From the NCBI GenBank assembly GCA_019057775.1, contig JAHLWT010000179.1, positions 1 through 8,226 of the forward strand: a DNA stretch of 8,226 nt, given 5' to 3'. A program made the position numbers and the translations under genes. Shown here one piece after another: positions 1 to 7,930 of the stretch (position 1 is the stretch's first letter; each line of letters opens with the position of its first letter). The stretch is from Promethearchaeota archaeon. Lineage in GTDB: Archaea; Asgardarchaeota; Lokiarchaeia; Sigynarchaeales; SOKP01. The notes below the pieces were generated by a model. The model was not told where the DNA came from. It worked only from the letters and a program-made list of their open reading frames with translations, and did not search any database.

Positions 1-55
1 AAAGGTGCATTTTTATTTTCCACCTTAGGTGCATTTTAGTTTACCATTTCCATCA
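1..55. mobile_element. Putative terminus of an IS21-like insertion sequence (partial, runs off left edge)
   Basis: Two imperfect direct units begin with the same 11 bases, AGGTGCATTTT, at 3-13 and 27-37. They are separated by CACCT-T-AGGTG, a perfect small inverted repeat at 21-31. The stretch ends in ...CCATCA, after which gene-like sequence begins. IS21-family elements are known to carry several copies of a short transposase-binding repeat inside termini that end 5'-TG...CA-3', and this layout fits. No transposase gene is visible because the window starts here, so the family assignment is inference from repeat layout and end dinucleotide only. It could instead be an unrelated intergenic repeat. 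Confidence 0.4.
2..51. repeat. Two ~24-bp direct repeat units with a nested inverted repeat
   Basis: The unit at about 2-26 (starting AAGGTGCATTTT) is followed directly by a related unit at 27-51 (starting AGGTGCATTTTA). The first unit is itself flanked by AAGGTG (2-7) and CACCTT (21-26), an inverted pair around a 13-nt T-rich loop. The repeats are directly visible; their role as transposase-binding sites is inferred. Confidence 0.6.
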
Positions 56-80
56 TGATAAAAGTAGAGTTTTAACAGCG

Positions 81-1628
81 TTGGAACGCATGGCAGAAGG
101 TGACTATAGTATTAAATGGCGGGCATCTGCAATTACTTATTGGACAGACCAAAAGAATATTTCACTTTCACTTAATGCGATTTGGCCATTTACCTTTGAG
201 GGTCAAGAATTGGATATTGGCGTAGTATATGCAGGAAGTGATTTTGTAAGGGATCTATGCACATCAAGAATTTCTGAAACATTACCTTGGGGTGAAAAGA
301 TGATCCGATTTGATTCTGTCATTCAAAAACCAAGCTCAGAGAAAGATAAAAAAAGCGTAGAAAGTGAAACAAAGGAAAAAGATGATTCTGGCAAGACAGA
401 TGTAAGTCGTTTTCCTGAGCCAAGCAAGGCTGTTGTATCTACCAAAACAGAGACAGTATCTAAAGAACAGGATACCGCAATCAATATTGAGCTACCTATT
501 CCACAGAGAATACTACTGGGTAAATCTATAAGGGGTTTCAAAGAAGTCTATTGGGAATTTGGACATGATGAGTTGAATAATCGACATATGCTTATATTTG
601 GCGCCTCAGGTATGGGGAAGACCTATGCGATACAGTGTCTTCTTTGGGAACTTGGCCGTACGGGAGAAAATTCTTTGATAGTAGATTACACAAATGGTTT
701 TTTTGATAATCAGTTAGAATCTGAAATAAAGACATTACTTCGACCTGTTCAACATGTTATTCGGAGAGAACCGCTCGCTATCAATCCTTTCAGACGACAA
801 ATGGAAAATATTGCAGGAGAATTTACACCTGAAGGTTTTGTAAGTACAGCACAGCGGGTAAGTGGTGTTTTTTCAGAGGTATATAATTTTGGTGATCAAC
901 AGAAATCTGTTTTATATCAAGCCATAAAATCATGGTTAGAACTTAATGCTGATAAGTGTATGGGATTATTTAATCTCATACCACGTCTTAAAGAGATTCA
1001 AGAGCAAAAAGGCGTAATTGGAACATCTGCAGGGAGTGTAATTAGTAAGATTCAGCCATTTGTTGATCAAAATCCTTTTGGAATTGAAGACCAAGAGAGT
1101 TGGGATAAAATATTTAATGACCTTGAACATCATTGTCATATCATTCAATTGACAGGATTTGCAAAAGATTCTGCTCGTTTAGTTACAGAGTTTTTACTTA
1201 TAGACCTTTACTGGTACTATCGTGGGAAAGGAACTGAAGAGAATCCACATGTCTTGGTATTAGACGAAGTACAAAATTTAGATCATCGGGAAGAAAGTCC
1301 TTTAGCCCAGTTATTACGCGAGGGTCGCAAATTTGGATTCTCATTAATTCTTGCAACTCAGATTATGAGTAATTTAGAAAAAGATGAGAGAGATCGATTA
1401 TTTAATGCAGCACATAAATTGTTTTTTAGACCAGCGGATACTGAGATTAAAAAATATGCAGAGATAGCTTCAATTTTCACGGATGAAAAAATAAATGTTT
1501 GGATTAAAAGATTGGCATCACTGAAAAAAGGCGAGTGCTATTCACTTGGCCCTAGCCTGAATGAGTCAACCGGTAGTTTAGAATTTAAAGCGTTCCCGAT
1601 TTTAATCACATCCCTTAAGGATAGATAA
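81..1628 (+). CDS. HerA/FtsK-type ATPase, DptH-like C-terminal part; probably 5'-truncated
   Basis: A P-loop ATPase of the HerA/VirB4/FtsK type, a class that forms DNA-translocating rings. Numbering from the TTG at 81: residues 1-75 form an unrecognised domain and about 82-135 are a Ser/Lys/Glu-rich linker. The ATPase core shows Walker A GASGMGKT (174-181), an IVDYTNGFF strand-loop (200-208), INPF (234-237), Walker B VLVLDEVQ (391-398), and the HerA-type REGRKFG...ILATQ segment (413-427). The last strands resemble the C-terminal ATPase part of DptH-like proteins of phosphorothioation-linked restriction; this is recalled likeness, not a search. The frame stays open upstream to base 3, and neither the TTG at 81 nor the ATG at 90 has a Shine-Dalgarno site. 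The codons from 57 onward read like protein, whereas 1-55 look like a transposon end. I infer that this is the 3' part of a longer gene cut by an insertion. It is followed after 4 bp by the DUF4007-like gene. The ATPase assignment is firm; the exact family and whether the remnant functions are uncertain. Confidence 0.85.
   Translation: MERMAEGDYSIKWRASAITYWTDQKNISLSLNAIWPFTFEGQELDIGVVYAGSDFVRDLCTSRISETLPWGEKMIRFDSVIQKPSSEKDKKSVESETKEKDDSGKTDVSRFPEPSKAVVSTKTETVSKEQDTAINIELPIPQRILLGKSIRGFKEVYWEFGHDELNNRHMLIFGASGMGKTYAIQCLLWELGRTGENSLIVDYTNGFFDNQLESEIKTLLRPVQHVIRREPLAINPFRRQMENIAGEFTPEGFVSTAQRVSGVFSEVYNFGDQQKSVLYQAIKSWLELNADKCMGLFNLIPRLKEIQEQKGVIGTSAGSVISKIQPFVDQNPFGIEDQESWDKIFNDLEHHCHIIQLTGFAKDSARLVTEFLLIDLYWYYRGKGTEENPHVLVLDEVQNLDHREESPLAQLLREGRKFGFSLILATQIMSNLEKDERDRLFNAAHKLFFRPADTEIKKYAEIASIFTDEKINVWIKRLASLKKGECYSLGPSLNESTGSLEFKAFPILITSLKDR
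1616..1621 (+). promoter_or_regulatory. Ribosome binding site for the GTG-started DUF4007-like gene
   Basis: TAAGGA lies inside the last codons of the preceding ATPase gene, 11 nt before the GTG at 1633. It supports the GTG start. The next in-frame ATG (codon 29) would remove the conserved-looking HKTFIPER segment. Confidence 0.5.
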
Positions 1629-1632
1629 AACC

Positions 1633-2484
1633 GTGCAAAAAGATAATTCAGAGCATTATCGTTTACCACGAAATTTTCATAAGACATTTATACCAGAGCG
1701 TCAATATATTAATGCTATGCTTCGATTTGCTGCATCGGGAGGCATAGGTAATTATCAAGATATTGCTTCTAAAACAGGTATTCCTATGGGTAATTCAAGC
1801 GGTAAGGTACCTTCAATTCTAGATTATTGCAAAGGAATGGGCTTAGTGAAGCTGAATAATAGATATAAAAAAGGGATAAAAAAACCGGAATTAACATCTT
1901 TTGGACGTACGGTTTTATTGAATGATCCTTTTTTAAAGGAGAGAGTTACTCAATGGATTGCTCATCTTAATCTCTGCAGCCCTATCTTTGGGGCAGATGT
2001 TTGGTATTATACTTTTTTTAAAGGATTTCATGAATTAGGCATGTCTTTTCAACGGGAAAATCTAACAAAATATTTAGCTCTTAAATACCAAGTTAATCGA
2101 TCTAACCTAATCGGTCCTCTAATTCGCATGTATCAGGACGAAGCATCATTCCATAGATGTAACGTTCTGTCAGATAAATCTGGTTTAATTTATCGAAAAA
2201 CAGCACCAATTGCTGATGAGTTTGGTTTAGCCTATGGTGCATGGATATTGCAGCTTATGAGTGATCATTTTCCACATAATAATCAGATTTCAGTAGCAGA
2301 GTTAGATAAAGAGGCTGGCTGGTGTTTGCTCCCTGGGTGGATTACTTTTAATGCTAACAAAGTATTGGAATTAATTCAAAGAAAAGGAATCATTGAAGTA
2401 GACCGTACTATGAATCCATGGTTGCTACGGGCAATAAAAGGTACAGATGGGGCATGGAAGAAAATATATGACGATTTAATTTGA
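1633..2484 (+). CDS. DUF4007-like protein, probable DNA-binding partner of the ATPases
   Basis: This 283-aa protein fits the length and pattern of the DUF4007 family, which is often found beside phosphorothioation and other antiphage modules. Visible signs are HKTFIPER near residues 16-23 and a helix-turn-helix-like stretch at about 38-72 (IASKTGIPMG...VPSILDYCKGMGLV). A segment at 87-115 reads LTSFGRTVLLNDPFL followed by W108 and H111, matching my memory of the family's 'fG..i..DPfL....tlW..H' signature. A second winged-helix-like region (about 218-258, ending RKGIIEV) lies near the C-terminus. No catalytic motif is seen, so a DNA-binding or adaptor role is inferred. The gene begins 4 bp after the HerA gene and ends 10 bp before the giant ATPase gene, so co-translation in one operon is likely. 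The start is GTG. The family call comes from pattern memory only; a generic winged-helix protein is the alternative. Confidence 0.75.
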   Translation: MQKDNSEHYRLPRNFHKTFIPERQYINAMLRFAASGGIGNYQDIASKTGIPMGNSSGKVPSILDYCKGMGLVKLNNRYKKGIKKPELTSFGRTVLLNDPFLKERVTQWIAHLNLCSPIFGADVWYYTFFKGFHELGMSFQRENLTKYLALKYQVNRSNLIGPLIRMYQDEASFHRCNVLSDKSGLIYRKTAPIADEFGLAYGAWILQLMSDHFPHNNQISVAELDKEAGWCLLPGWITFNANKVLELIQRKGIIEVDRTMNPWLLRAIKGTDGAWKKIYDDLI

Positions 2485-2487
2485 GGT
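2483..2487 (+). promoter_or_regulatory. Ribosome binding site overlapping the upstream stop codon
   Basis: GAGGT overlaps the TGA stop (2482-2484) of the DUF4007-like gene and sits 7 nt before the ATG at 2495. This fixes the start of the giant ATPase and suggests translational coupling. Confidence 0.65.
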
Positions 2488-2494
2488 ATTAGCA

Positions 2495-5400
2495 ATGTCA
2501 CAAATTTTAAAAGATATTGTACATTATCGAGGGGATCAGTTATTTAATGGAGCTGTTGACCTTAGCTGGTTTTTAAATAATATGCAAAGAAGCCATAAGG
2601 CTGCCGAAGTTTTTGTTTTTCATGGACCACAATACCATGGTGTTGCTCAAGCTGATGTTGGTATCGGTCATGGTCATCAACTTCAAGATACAGCAACCTT
2701 TACGAATTCTGTAATTAAAGGATGTTATGGTGAGGAAGATCAACCGTTTACACTTGCGATTGCAGGTTATGGCACTGGAAAATCGCATTTAGCTTTAACA
2801 CTTGCAAACCTGTTAAGTAACCCTGATGCTAATATATCTAAAAATATTTTGTCAAATATTGAAGCAGCAGATTTAAGCATTGGAAAAGAAATAAAATTAA
2901 AACTTTTAGAGTATAATAAACCTTGCCTTGTTGTAGCACTAAATGGAATGGAAAAATTTGACTTAACTACTAAGATATCACAGCAAATTTGTATGCAAGT
3001 TATAAGTAGGAATATTGATACAAAACCACTTGATGAATTGCGACCTCGCTTTAAAAATGCTGTTAAAATAATAGAAGTATTAAATGATGTCCTAAAAAAA
3101 GATTTGTTAAATTTCTGTGATTTTGCCAACCTTGGTGATGTACTTAGATTACTTGATGAACAGGATGAGCATATTTATTCGAAAGTTCATAAATTTTTAG
3201 AATTACATGGAATTCTAATACAAGCTATTGGAGGCGAGTCTGTCAAAGACGTTATTTCTACTGTATCAAATTCTTATTGTGGTGAAGGCAAACCATTTCA
3301 TTCATTAGTCTTTCTATTTGATGAATTTGGAAAATACATAGAATTTGCAACAACTCGAAGTCAAATCGCTGGGAGCGGTGTGCTCCAAAACTTATATGAG
3401 GGTATTCAAAATTGTTCTGAAACAACTACCTTTGTTGGTTTTATACAATTTGAACTCAATGCTTATTTGCAAAGAATTTCTTCAGAGTATAAAAATGAAA
3501 TGCTTCGTTACATCACAAGGTATCAAACGGTAAATAAGGTTTATCTATCTATTAATTTAGAGACGCTTATTGCGAATCTCATACATAAGCAAGATATAGA
3601 TAAGATAGATTCTTGGTTTAATAATGAATTAGCACGTGAAAAATCAATAAAAATATCCGAAAGCATAAATAAGTGGTTTCCACAATCGCGTAATCATGGA
3701 TTATGGAATAATCCTGAACAATTTCATAATGTGATTCGGAAAGGTTGTTGGCCTTTATCACCATTCTCAACATGGTTTCTTTATCATCTTACAGCCTCTG
3801 GTAAGCATCTTCAAGAACGATCTGCTTTAGCTTTGCTCGGAGATATTTTTCAGCGTTTTGCAAACTCTGCAATAACAGAAACGGATGCTTGGTCTCTAGC
3901 ACCAGTTGATCTTTGGACAGATGAATTACAACAAGAGCTAATTGGCTCAGAAGAAGGAGGACAACAGGGTTCGATTACTCTTGCCTATGCTTCTGTACTC
4001 TCTCGTTATGGTGAGCCGCTATCTGAAAAGAATACAAAAATATTACGTGCTGTTGTTTTAGCTTCAAAGATGGGGATGCAAGTAGATGACCGGGATGAAG
4101 CAGTAATAGCTTTAAGCGAACTATCAGGATTAAAAACTACTGTAGGGAAACAAATCATCAACCAGCTTCAAGATGAATATAACGTTATAGAATGGGATGA
4201 AGTTTTCAAGGCATTTGATATATTGGGTGAAACAGTTCCACGAACTCAATTTTTATCTTTTATAAGACAAAAGGTTTCTTTAACTTATAATGAAGAAGGA
4301 AAGTCAAAACTTTTTATGCTCAAGGCAGCTGAGTGCTGTGAGTTATTAAAAGATCTTGATTGTGATTTTGCAGAAGAGAATAAAATTACAACAAGAGAGT
4401 GGTATTACGAAGGCGTAACATCAAATCTAGAAATGTTAGAAGCTAATCTTAAACTATCTGCTGATCGTTGGGTAGCAGCTGTTTCTACAGATGAACCGCG
4501 TGGCTCAGTTATTTATTGTTATATTGATCGAAACCATGATCTAATAGCTGTCACTAGCGAGGTTAAAAAGCAACTCAGAGATTTAGCTGATGAATATAAA
4601 GTTTCAGTATTACCAGTAATAGTTATACTGCTCCATGATGAAGAAGGAAAATTAGGACAATTATTAGCAGAATATTCTGTTTTAGAGGAACATATAAGCA
4701 CAAAGGATAGTGAAAAATTTGGCAATCTGATTGGTGCGCATAAAGAAAAAACGTACAAACTGATACAAAATCAAATAGAAAGTATGATAAAAAAACGTCA
4801 TTACATAACTTCTTATAAGCAAGAATTGGAATCTAATCTTTTAAAGCGTTTAGGAACAGAACTATTTAATCATATCTATTCGAGTATATTGCCATTCCCC
4901 TTTGATGGATTTACTACATCAAGAGGGAATGCCGCAAATACATGCTTACAGCTAACAAATGAATTATTTCAAGGGATCCTTGATTATGATAAAATTCTCG
5001 CAAAACCAGCAAAAGATAAAAATAGAGCCCTTACAGTTCTAAAAAACCATTGGGGAGTTTTTACAAAGGAAGGTTCTATATCAAGACGACCAAAAGATCC
5101 TGTTGTTCGAGCTATATCAGAAAAATGGGATGATCAATTACAATCTGATAAAAATCATTTTTATATTGGAAGGGTGATAAAAGAAATTTGTTGTCCCCCT
5201 TATGGCGCAAATATTGCTTCCGCTGGACTTTTGTTAGGAGTCTATATTACTCCAAGGATTAATAATTTAGTAACACAATTAAATGGACAACAAGTTGCAA
5301 TTTCTCAAATGCTTCAGGATGGCATTTTTAAAGGGAAATTCCTTGATATCAATTTATTACAGAATGTAGAATTAATAAAACCTGGTAAGGATTCTTTTGA

Positions 5401-6799
5401 ATGGGGGATCCTTTTGGATGAATGGGAAAATGAAAAAAGTTATTATGGGAAAATTGAGTGTGCAAAAAGAGCAGAAGAACTTAAAAGACGAATTCCAATT
5501 TCGCCATCAATTATATATCGTTATGAACATCTTAATAAGCAAAGTATTGAAGCCAAACAGGCTCTTGAAAAAATGGATGAAGATATAAATAATGCATTAA
5601 TGCGAATCGAGCAAGGCGATGCGAAGGATGAAGTTAATGAATTAAGTCGAGGGGCATCAGATTTGTTAAAACTCAAAAAGCAGATGATAACCGAAGTCCC
5701 AGCTTGGGCAGATCATCAAATAGATGAGCTTACGCCTCATATAGAAAAATCTAAACAAGCAATAATTCAGATTTTTTCCCATTGGCTTTCACAGCAATCA
5801 CCAAGAGGAGATCAACCTGATAAAATAGGTTACTTTAAACACTGGTTACTGGATCTTGTAGGGGGTAACCTTCGAAAACTTGGACTAATAGTACAATATG
5901 AAGAACTCGAGAATAGGACAAGCGAGTTAGTGAAAAGAGCGGAAACTACAGCTCAAGCAAAACAATTAGTTCGTGAAATACAGTCTTATTTCATACAAAA
6001 TAAAGAGGATGCTTTTCGTATTGTCCGGGTAGCCAAAATAAGAAGTTTACTTAAAATTGGCAATGAATATAAATCCCAAATAGAGGAGCTATCTTTACAA
6101 ATTAATCTAGATATTTTAAATAAAATTCTTACTCAACTCCTTGAATTTCTTAATAATTTAAAAAAGACAGAAAAAGTGATTATGAATCGTGCCTCCGCCT
6201 TATGGGAAACACAAATTCATTCTGAAAAGGAACTTGAAAATCTTCATTTGGAAGTTTCTACTTTAATTAAAATATTCGAGGGGTGTGAAATGGATCTTGA
6301 AGATTTGTATGCAATGGAAAAAGCTTTAAAGATGTTTCAACGATTTTGTTTAAAACTAAAAGATGAAGAATTGACATGGCAACAATTTAATACTCTTTCG
6401 GAAAAACTCATTAAAGTGATAAAGGAAAGCTTTAAGGAAGAAGAATTACCGTGGTCTATTGATGAAATATTGCCACGTTTTATAAAAAATATTACGCAAC
6501 AAAGAAATGAGAAAAGTTCATTATGGATCAATAATATTAAATCAGAATATGCTTTAATCTCTACAATGGCAACAGCTGAAGCAAATAATTTACATTCAAA
6601 AGCAATCAAGCCCCCACCTTTTATTACTGAACATGATATGAAAGATCTTAGTAAGATGATTATTCAGATAGAAGAACATCTCAATAAACTAGCTATTGAG
6701 TGGCTTCTTGAAAAATACCGTGAGCTTCCACATGCCGCTAAAACAAACTTTTTAAAAGCTGCAAAACAGATTCTTGAAGGAGAACATTCTGAAGTGTGA
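2495..6799 (+). CDS. Giant P-loop ATPase (1434 aa) of a defence-type cassette
   Basis: A very large cytosolic ATPase with no signal peptide or membrane segment. The Walker A motif is AGYGTGKSH (90-98); an A in place of the first G is allowed. It is preceded by a His/Gly-rich lead-in containing FHGPQYHGVAQ (42-52). The Walker B motif is LVFLFDEFGKYIEF (271-284), with D276 and E277 as the expected metal-binding and catalytic acids. The following FVGFIQFELNAYL and RYITRYQTVNKV segments (about 314-348) look like sensor regions. Residues 380-980 are mixed alpha/beta. About 985-1434 is mostly charged helix with probable coiled coils (for example around 1005-1070 and 1150-1260). Size and layout recall the BrxC/PglY-type ATPases of BREX and the large ATPases of phosphorothioation-linked systems, but I cannot assign a family. 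No nuclease or methylase motif was seen. It is the third gene of the operon, and the SD overlaps the previous stop. The role is inferred as the ATP-driven motor or scaffold of an antiphage complex. Confidence 0.85.
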   Translation: MSQILKDIVHYRGDQLFNGAVDLSWFLNNMQRSHKAAEVFVFHGPQYHGVAQADVGIGHGHQLQDTATFTNSVIKGCYGEEDQPFTLAIAGYGTGKSHLALTLANLLSNPDANISKNILSNIEAADLSIGKEIKLKLLEYNKPCLVVALNGMEKFDLTTKISQQICMQVISRNIDTKPLDELRPRFKNAVKIIEVLNDVLKKDLLNFCDFANLGDVLRLLDEQDEHIYSKVHKFLELHGILIQAIGGESVKDVISTVSNSYCGEGKPFHSLVFLFDEFGKYIEFATTRSQIAGSGVLQNLYEGIQNCSETTTFVGFIQFELNAYLQRISSEYKNEMLRYITRYQTVNKVYLSINLETLIANLIHKQDIDKIDSWFNNELAREKSIKISESINKWFPQSRNHGLWNNPEQFHNVIRKGCWPLSPFSTWFLYHLTASGKHLQERSALALLGDIFQRFANSAITETDAWSLAPVDLWTDELQQELIGSEEGGQQGSITLAYASVLSRYGEPLSEKNTKILRAVVLASKMGMQVDDRDEAVIALSELSGLKTTVGKQIINQLQDEYNVIEWDEVFKAFDILGETVPRTQFLSFIRQKVSLTYNEEGKSKLFMLKAAECCELLKDLDCDFAEENKITTREWYYEGVTSNLEMLEANLKLSADRWVAAVSTDEPRGSVIYCYIDRNHDLIAVTSEVKKQLRDLADEYKVSVLPVIVILLHDEEGKLGQLLAEYSVLEEHISTKDSEKFGNLIGAHKEKTYKLIQNQIESMIKKRHYITSYKQELESNLLKRLGTELFNHIYSSILPFPFDGFTTSRGNAANTCLQLTNELFQGILDYDKILAKPAKDKNRALTVLKNHWGVFTKEGSISRRPKDPVVRAISEKWDDQLQSDKNHFYIGRVIKEICCPPYGANIASAGLLLGVYITPRINNLVTQLNGQQVAISQMLQDGIFKGKFLDINLLQNVELIKPGKDSFEWGILLDEWENEKSYYGKIECAKRAEELKRRIPISPSIIYRYEHLNKQSIEAKQALEKMDEDINNALMRIEQGDAKDEVNELSRGASDLLKLKKQMITEVPAWADHQIDELTPHIEKSKQAIIQIFSHWLSQQSPRGDQPDKIGYFKHWLLDLVGGNLRKLGLIVQYEELENRTSELVKRAETTAQAKQLVREIQSYFIQNKEDAFRIVRVAKIRSLLKIGNEYKSQIEELSLQINLDILNKILTQLLEFLNNLKKTEKVIMNRASALWETQIHSEKELENLHLEVSTLIKIFEGCEMDLEDLYAMEKALKMFQRFCLKLKDEELTWQQFNTLSEKLIKVIKESFKEEELPWSIDEILPRFIKNITQQRNEKSSLWINNIKSEYALISTMATAEANNLHSKAIKPPPFITEHDMKDLSKMIIQIEEHLNKLAIEWLLEKYRELPHAAKTNFLKAAKQILEGEHSEV

Positions 6800-6884
6800 C
6801 AGGAGTCGATTCTCGATAAATAGAAATATGTCCCATTTATTTTATATTTTTGAATTAGATAAATAGGTATAGATGTACTAGGTT

Positions 6885-6930
6885 AAAAAGTGGTGGTCAC
6901 TAAAGGTGGCATTATATTTGTTAGCAATAA
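6885..6930. repeat. Weak IS21-terminus-like relic upstream of the HEPN-GGCT gene
   Basis: The 154-bp gap after the giant ATPase gene contains AGTGGTGGTCAC followed by AAAGGTGGCATT and TTGTTAGCAATAATG. These repeated GTGG units resemble the repeats inside IS21-type ends. The AAAGGTG-CATT part also resembles bases 1-11 of this window. The match is short and AT-rich and no transposase remains, so this is a tentative reading. Confidence 0.2.
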
Positions 6931-6940
6931 TGCGAAAGCT

Positions 6941-6946
6941 AGGAGG
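6941..6946 (+). promoter_or_regulatory. Strong Shine-Dalgarno that sets the start of the HEPN-GGCT gene
   Basis: AGGAGG is followed by a 7-nt spacer and the ATG at 6954. It is the best ribosome binding site in the window. It argues against the longer GTG start at 6906, which has no spaced SD and falls in transposon-end-like sequence. Confidence 0.8.
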
Positions 6947-6953
6947 TCGACTT

Positions 6954-7886
6954 ATGTTGAGTTGGTGGCAAACAGAAAATATGATTCGCCATTTAGTAGA
7001 GGCATTATATCATATAAATTACGCGAAAAAAGTTTATACATATAAAAAAACTTTATTTTGTAGATGCCTTTTTGATGCTCTGAATAAAACTTGGACTGCT
7101 TTTAATGCTTTTCAAAACATACCAGAGAGATCAGACAATGAATCCCTTCTCAATCTATTTCTTGAAGGGGTACCCGATATATATGTTGAAGAATTTCTTA
7201 AAAGTCAAGAACTCCAGCAATTTGTCGAATTTGAACCTCACATTATGAATCACGATACGTTTCGTAGGAATGGATATTTACCAAACATAGAGATAAAGCC
7301 TAATTTAATAAGAAAAGCTACGAAAAACCATCGTAAGTTAGTAAATGCGTATGAAAATTTTAAAAAATCACCTTCAGATGATACGAAAGAAAAATTACTA
7401 AAGAAGGCTGCGCAACTTCTCTATATTGTAAGGTCGAACATTGCTCATGGAGAAAAAACTCCTTATGGTCCTGATTTGAAAAAATCAGAAAGAGATGAAA
7501 AAGTCTCCGGTGTAGTTAAGCCAAACCTTCTTAAACTGCTGGAATTAATTTTTGATAAGCCAGATGAAAAACTTGTAGTATATGGAACATTAGCTCCAGG
7601 CGCTTCAAATAGGAATATATTAGAGGAGATCAAAGGTATCTGGCAAGAATGCAAAATCAAAGGAGAAATTTCGAGCTATGCTGGATTAAAGTATTTTAGA
7701 TGGGAACCAGCTAGGGGTGAAATTGATGCTAAAATATTTATTTCTAAATATCTTCCTGATAAACTATCGAATATGGACGAATTTGAAGGTAGTATGTATC
7801 ACCGCATTCTAATCCCTGTAAAAATTGAAGACTATTTTGTAATTGCTAATGTTTACGAAGATACAAATTCTGATATTTGTAGATGA
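6954..7886 (+). CDS. HEPN-like / gamma-glutamylcyclotransferase (GGCT) fusion protein
   Basis: The product is 310 aa from the ATG with the strong AGGAGG site; an in-frame GTG at 6906 would add 16 residues. Residues 1-200 are mainly helical and include YIVRSNIAHGEKT (R160...H165). This fits the Rx4-6H motif of HEPN domains, where R and H form an RNase site in many toxins and abortive-infection proteins. After a short linker, about 207-303 form a GGCT/AIG2-like domain. It has the nucleating loop VVYGTLAPG (about 208-216) and MDEFEGSMYHR (274-284), whose E278 aligns with the catalytic glutamate of that family, so the fold looks intact. GGCT enzymes cyclise gamma-glutamyl groups to 5-oxoproline; the substrate here is unknown. 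The gene is 154 bp from the ATPase cassette, so it may have its own promoter (a weak TTGAAT at 6850 is the best -35 seen). A toxin, RNase or defence accessory role is inferred. The GGCT call is firm; the HEPN call rests on one motif plus helical character. Confidence 0.8.
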   Translation: MLSWWQTENMIRHLVEALYHINYAKKVYTYKKTLFCRCLFDALNKTWTAFNAFQNIPERSDNESLLNLFLEGVPDIYVEEFLKSQELQQFVEFEPHIMNHDTFRRNGYLPNIEIKPNLIRKATKNHRKLVNAYENFKKSPSDDTKEKLLKKAAQLLYIVRSNIAHGEKTPYGPDLKKSERDEKVSGVVKPNLLKLLELIFDKPDEKLVVYGTLAPGASNRNILEEIKGIWQECKIKGEISSYAGLKYFRWEPARGEIDAKIFISKYLPDKLSNMDEFEGSMYHRILIPVKIEDYFVIANVYEDTNSDICR

Positions 7887-7930
7887 TAAATAAAACAAGC
7901 AGAGCACATCCTATTTTCTTAGACAATTAA

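Noticed and set aside
323..541. 72-codon - strand frame opposite the Ser/Lys/Glu-rich linker of the HerA-like gene
   Set aside because: It lies wholly inside a strongly supported + strand gene and its Ser/Leu-rich product mirrors the repetitive linker codons.
2767..3129. 120-codon - strand frame
   Set aside because: It overlaps the Walker A region of the giant ATPase; the product has no recognisable motif and there is no SD, so it is a shadow frame.
6337..6609. 90-codon - strand frame
   Set aside because: It is opposite the charged helical tail of the giant ATPase; its hydrophobic, Cys/Phe-rich product is the usual antisense of Lys/Glu-rich codons.
6800..6860. Possible terminator after the giant ATPase gene
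   Set aside because: Only weak pairings were found (a 3-bp GAG/CTC and an all-AT AAATA/TATTT), with no GC-rich stem before a T-run.
6850..6879. Promoter TTGAAT - 18 bp - TGTACT for the HEPN-GGCT gene
   Set aside because: Both boxes match only 4 of 6 consensus bases, so I mention it but do not list it as a feature.
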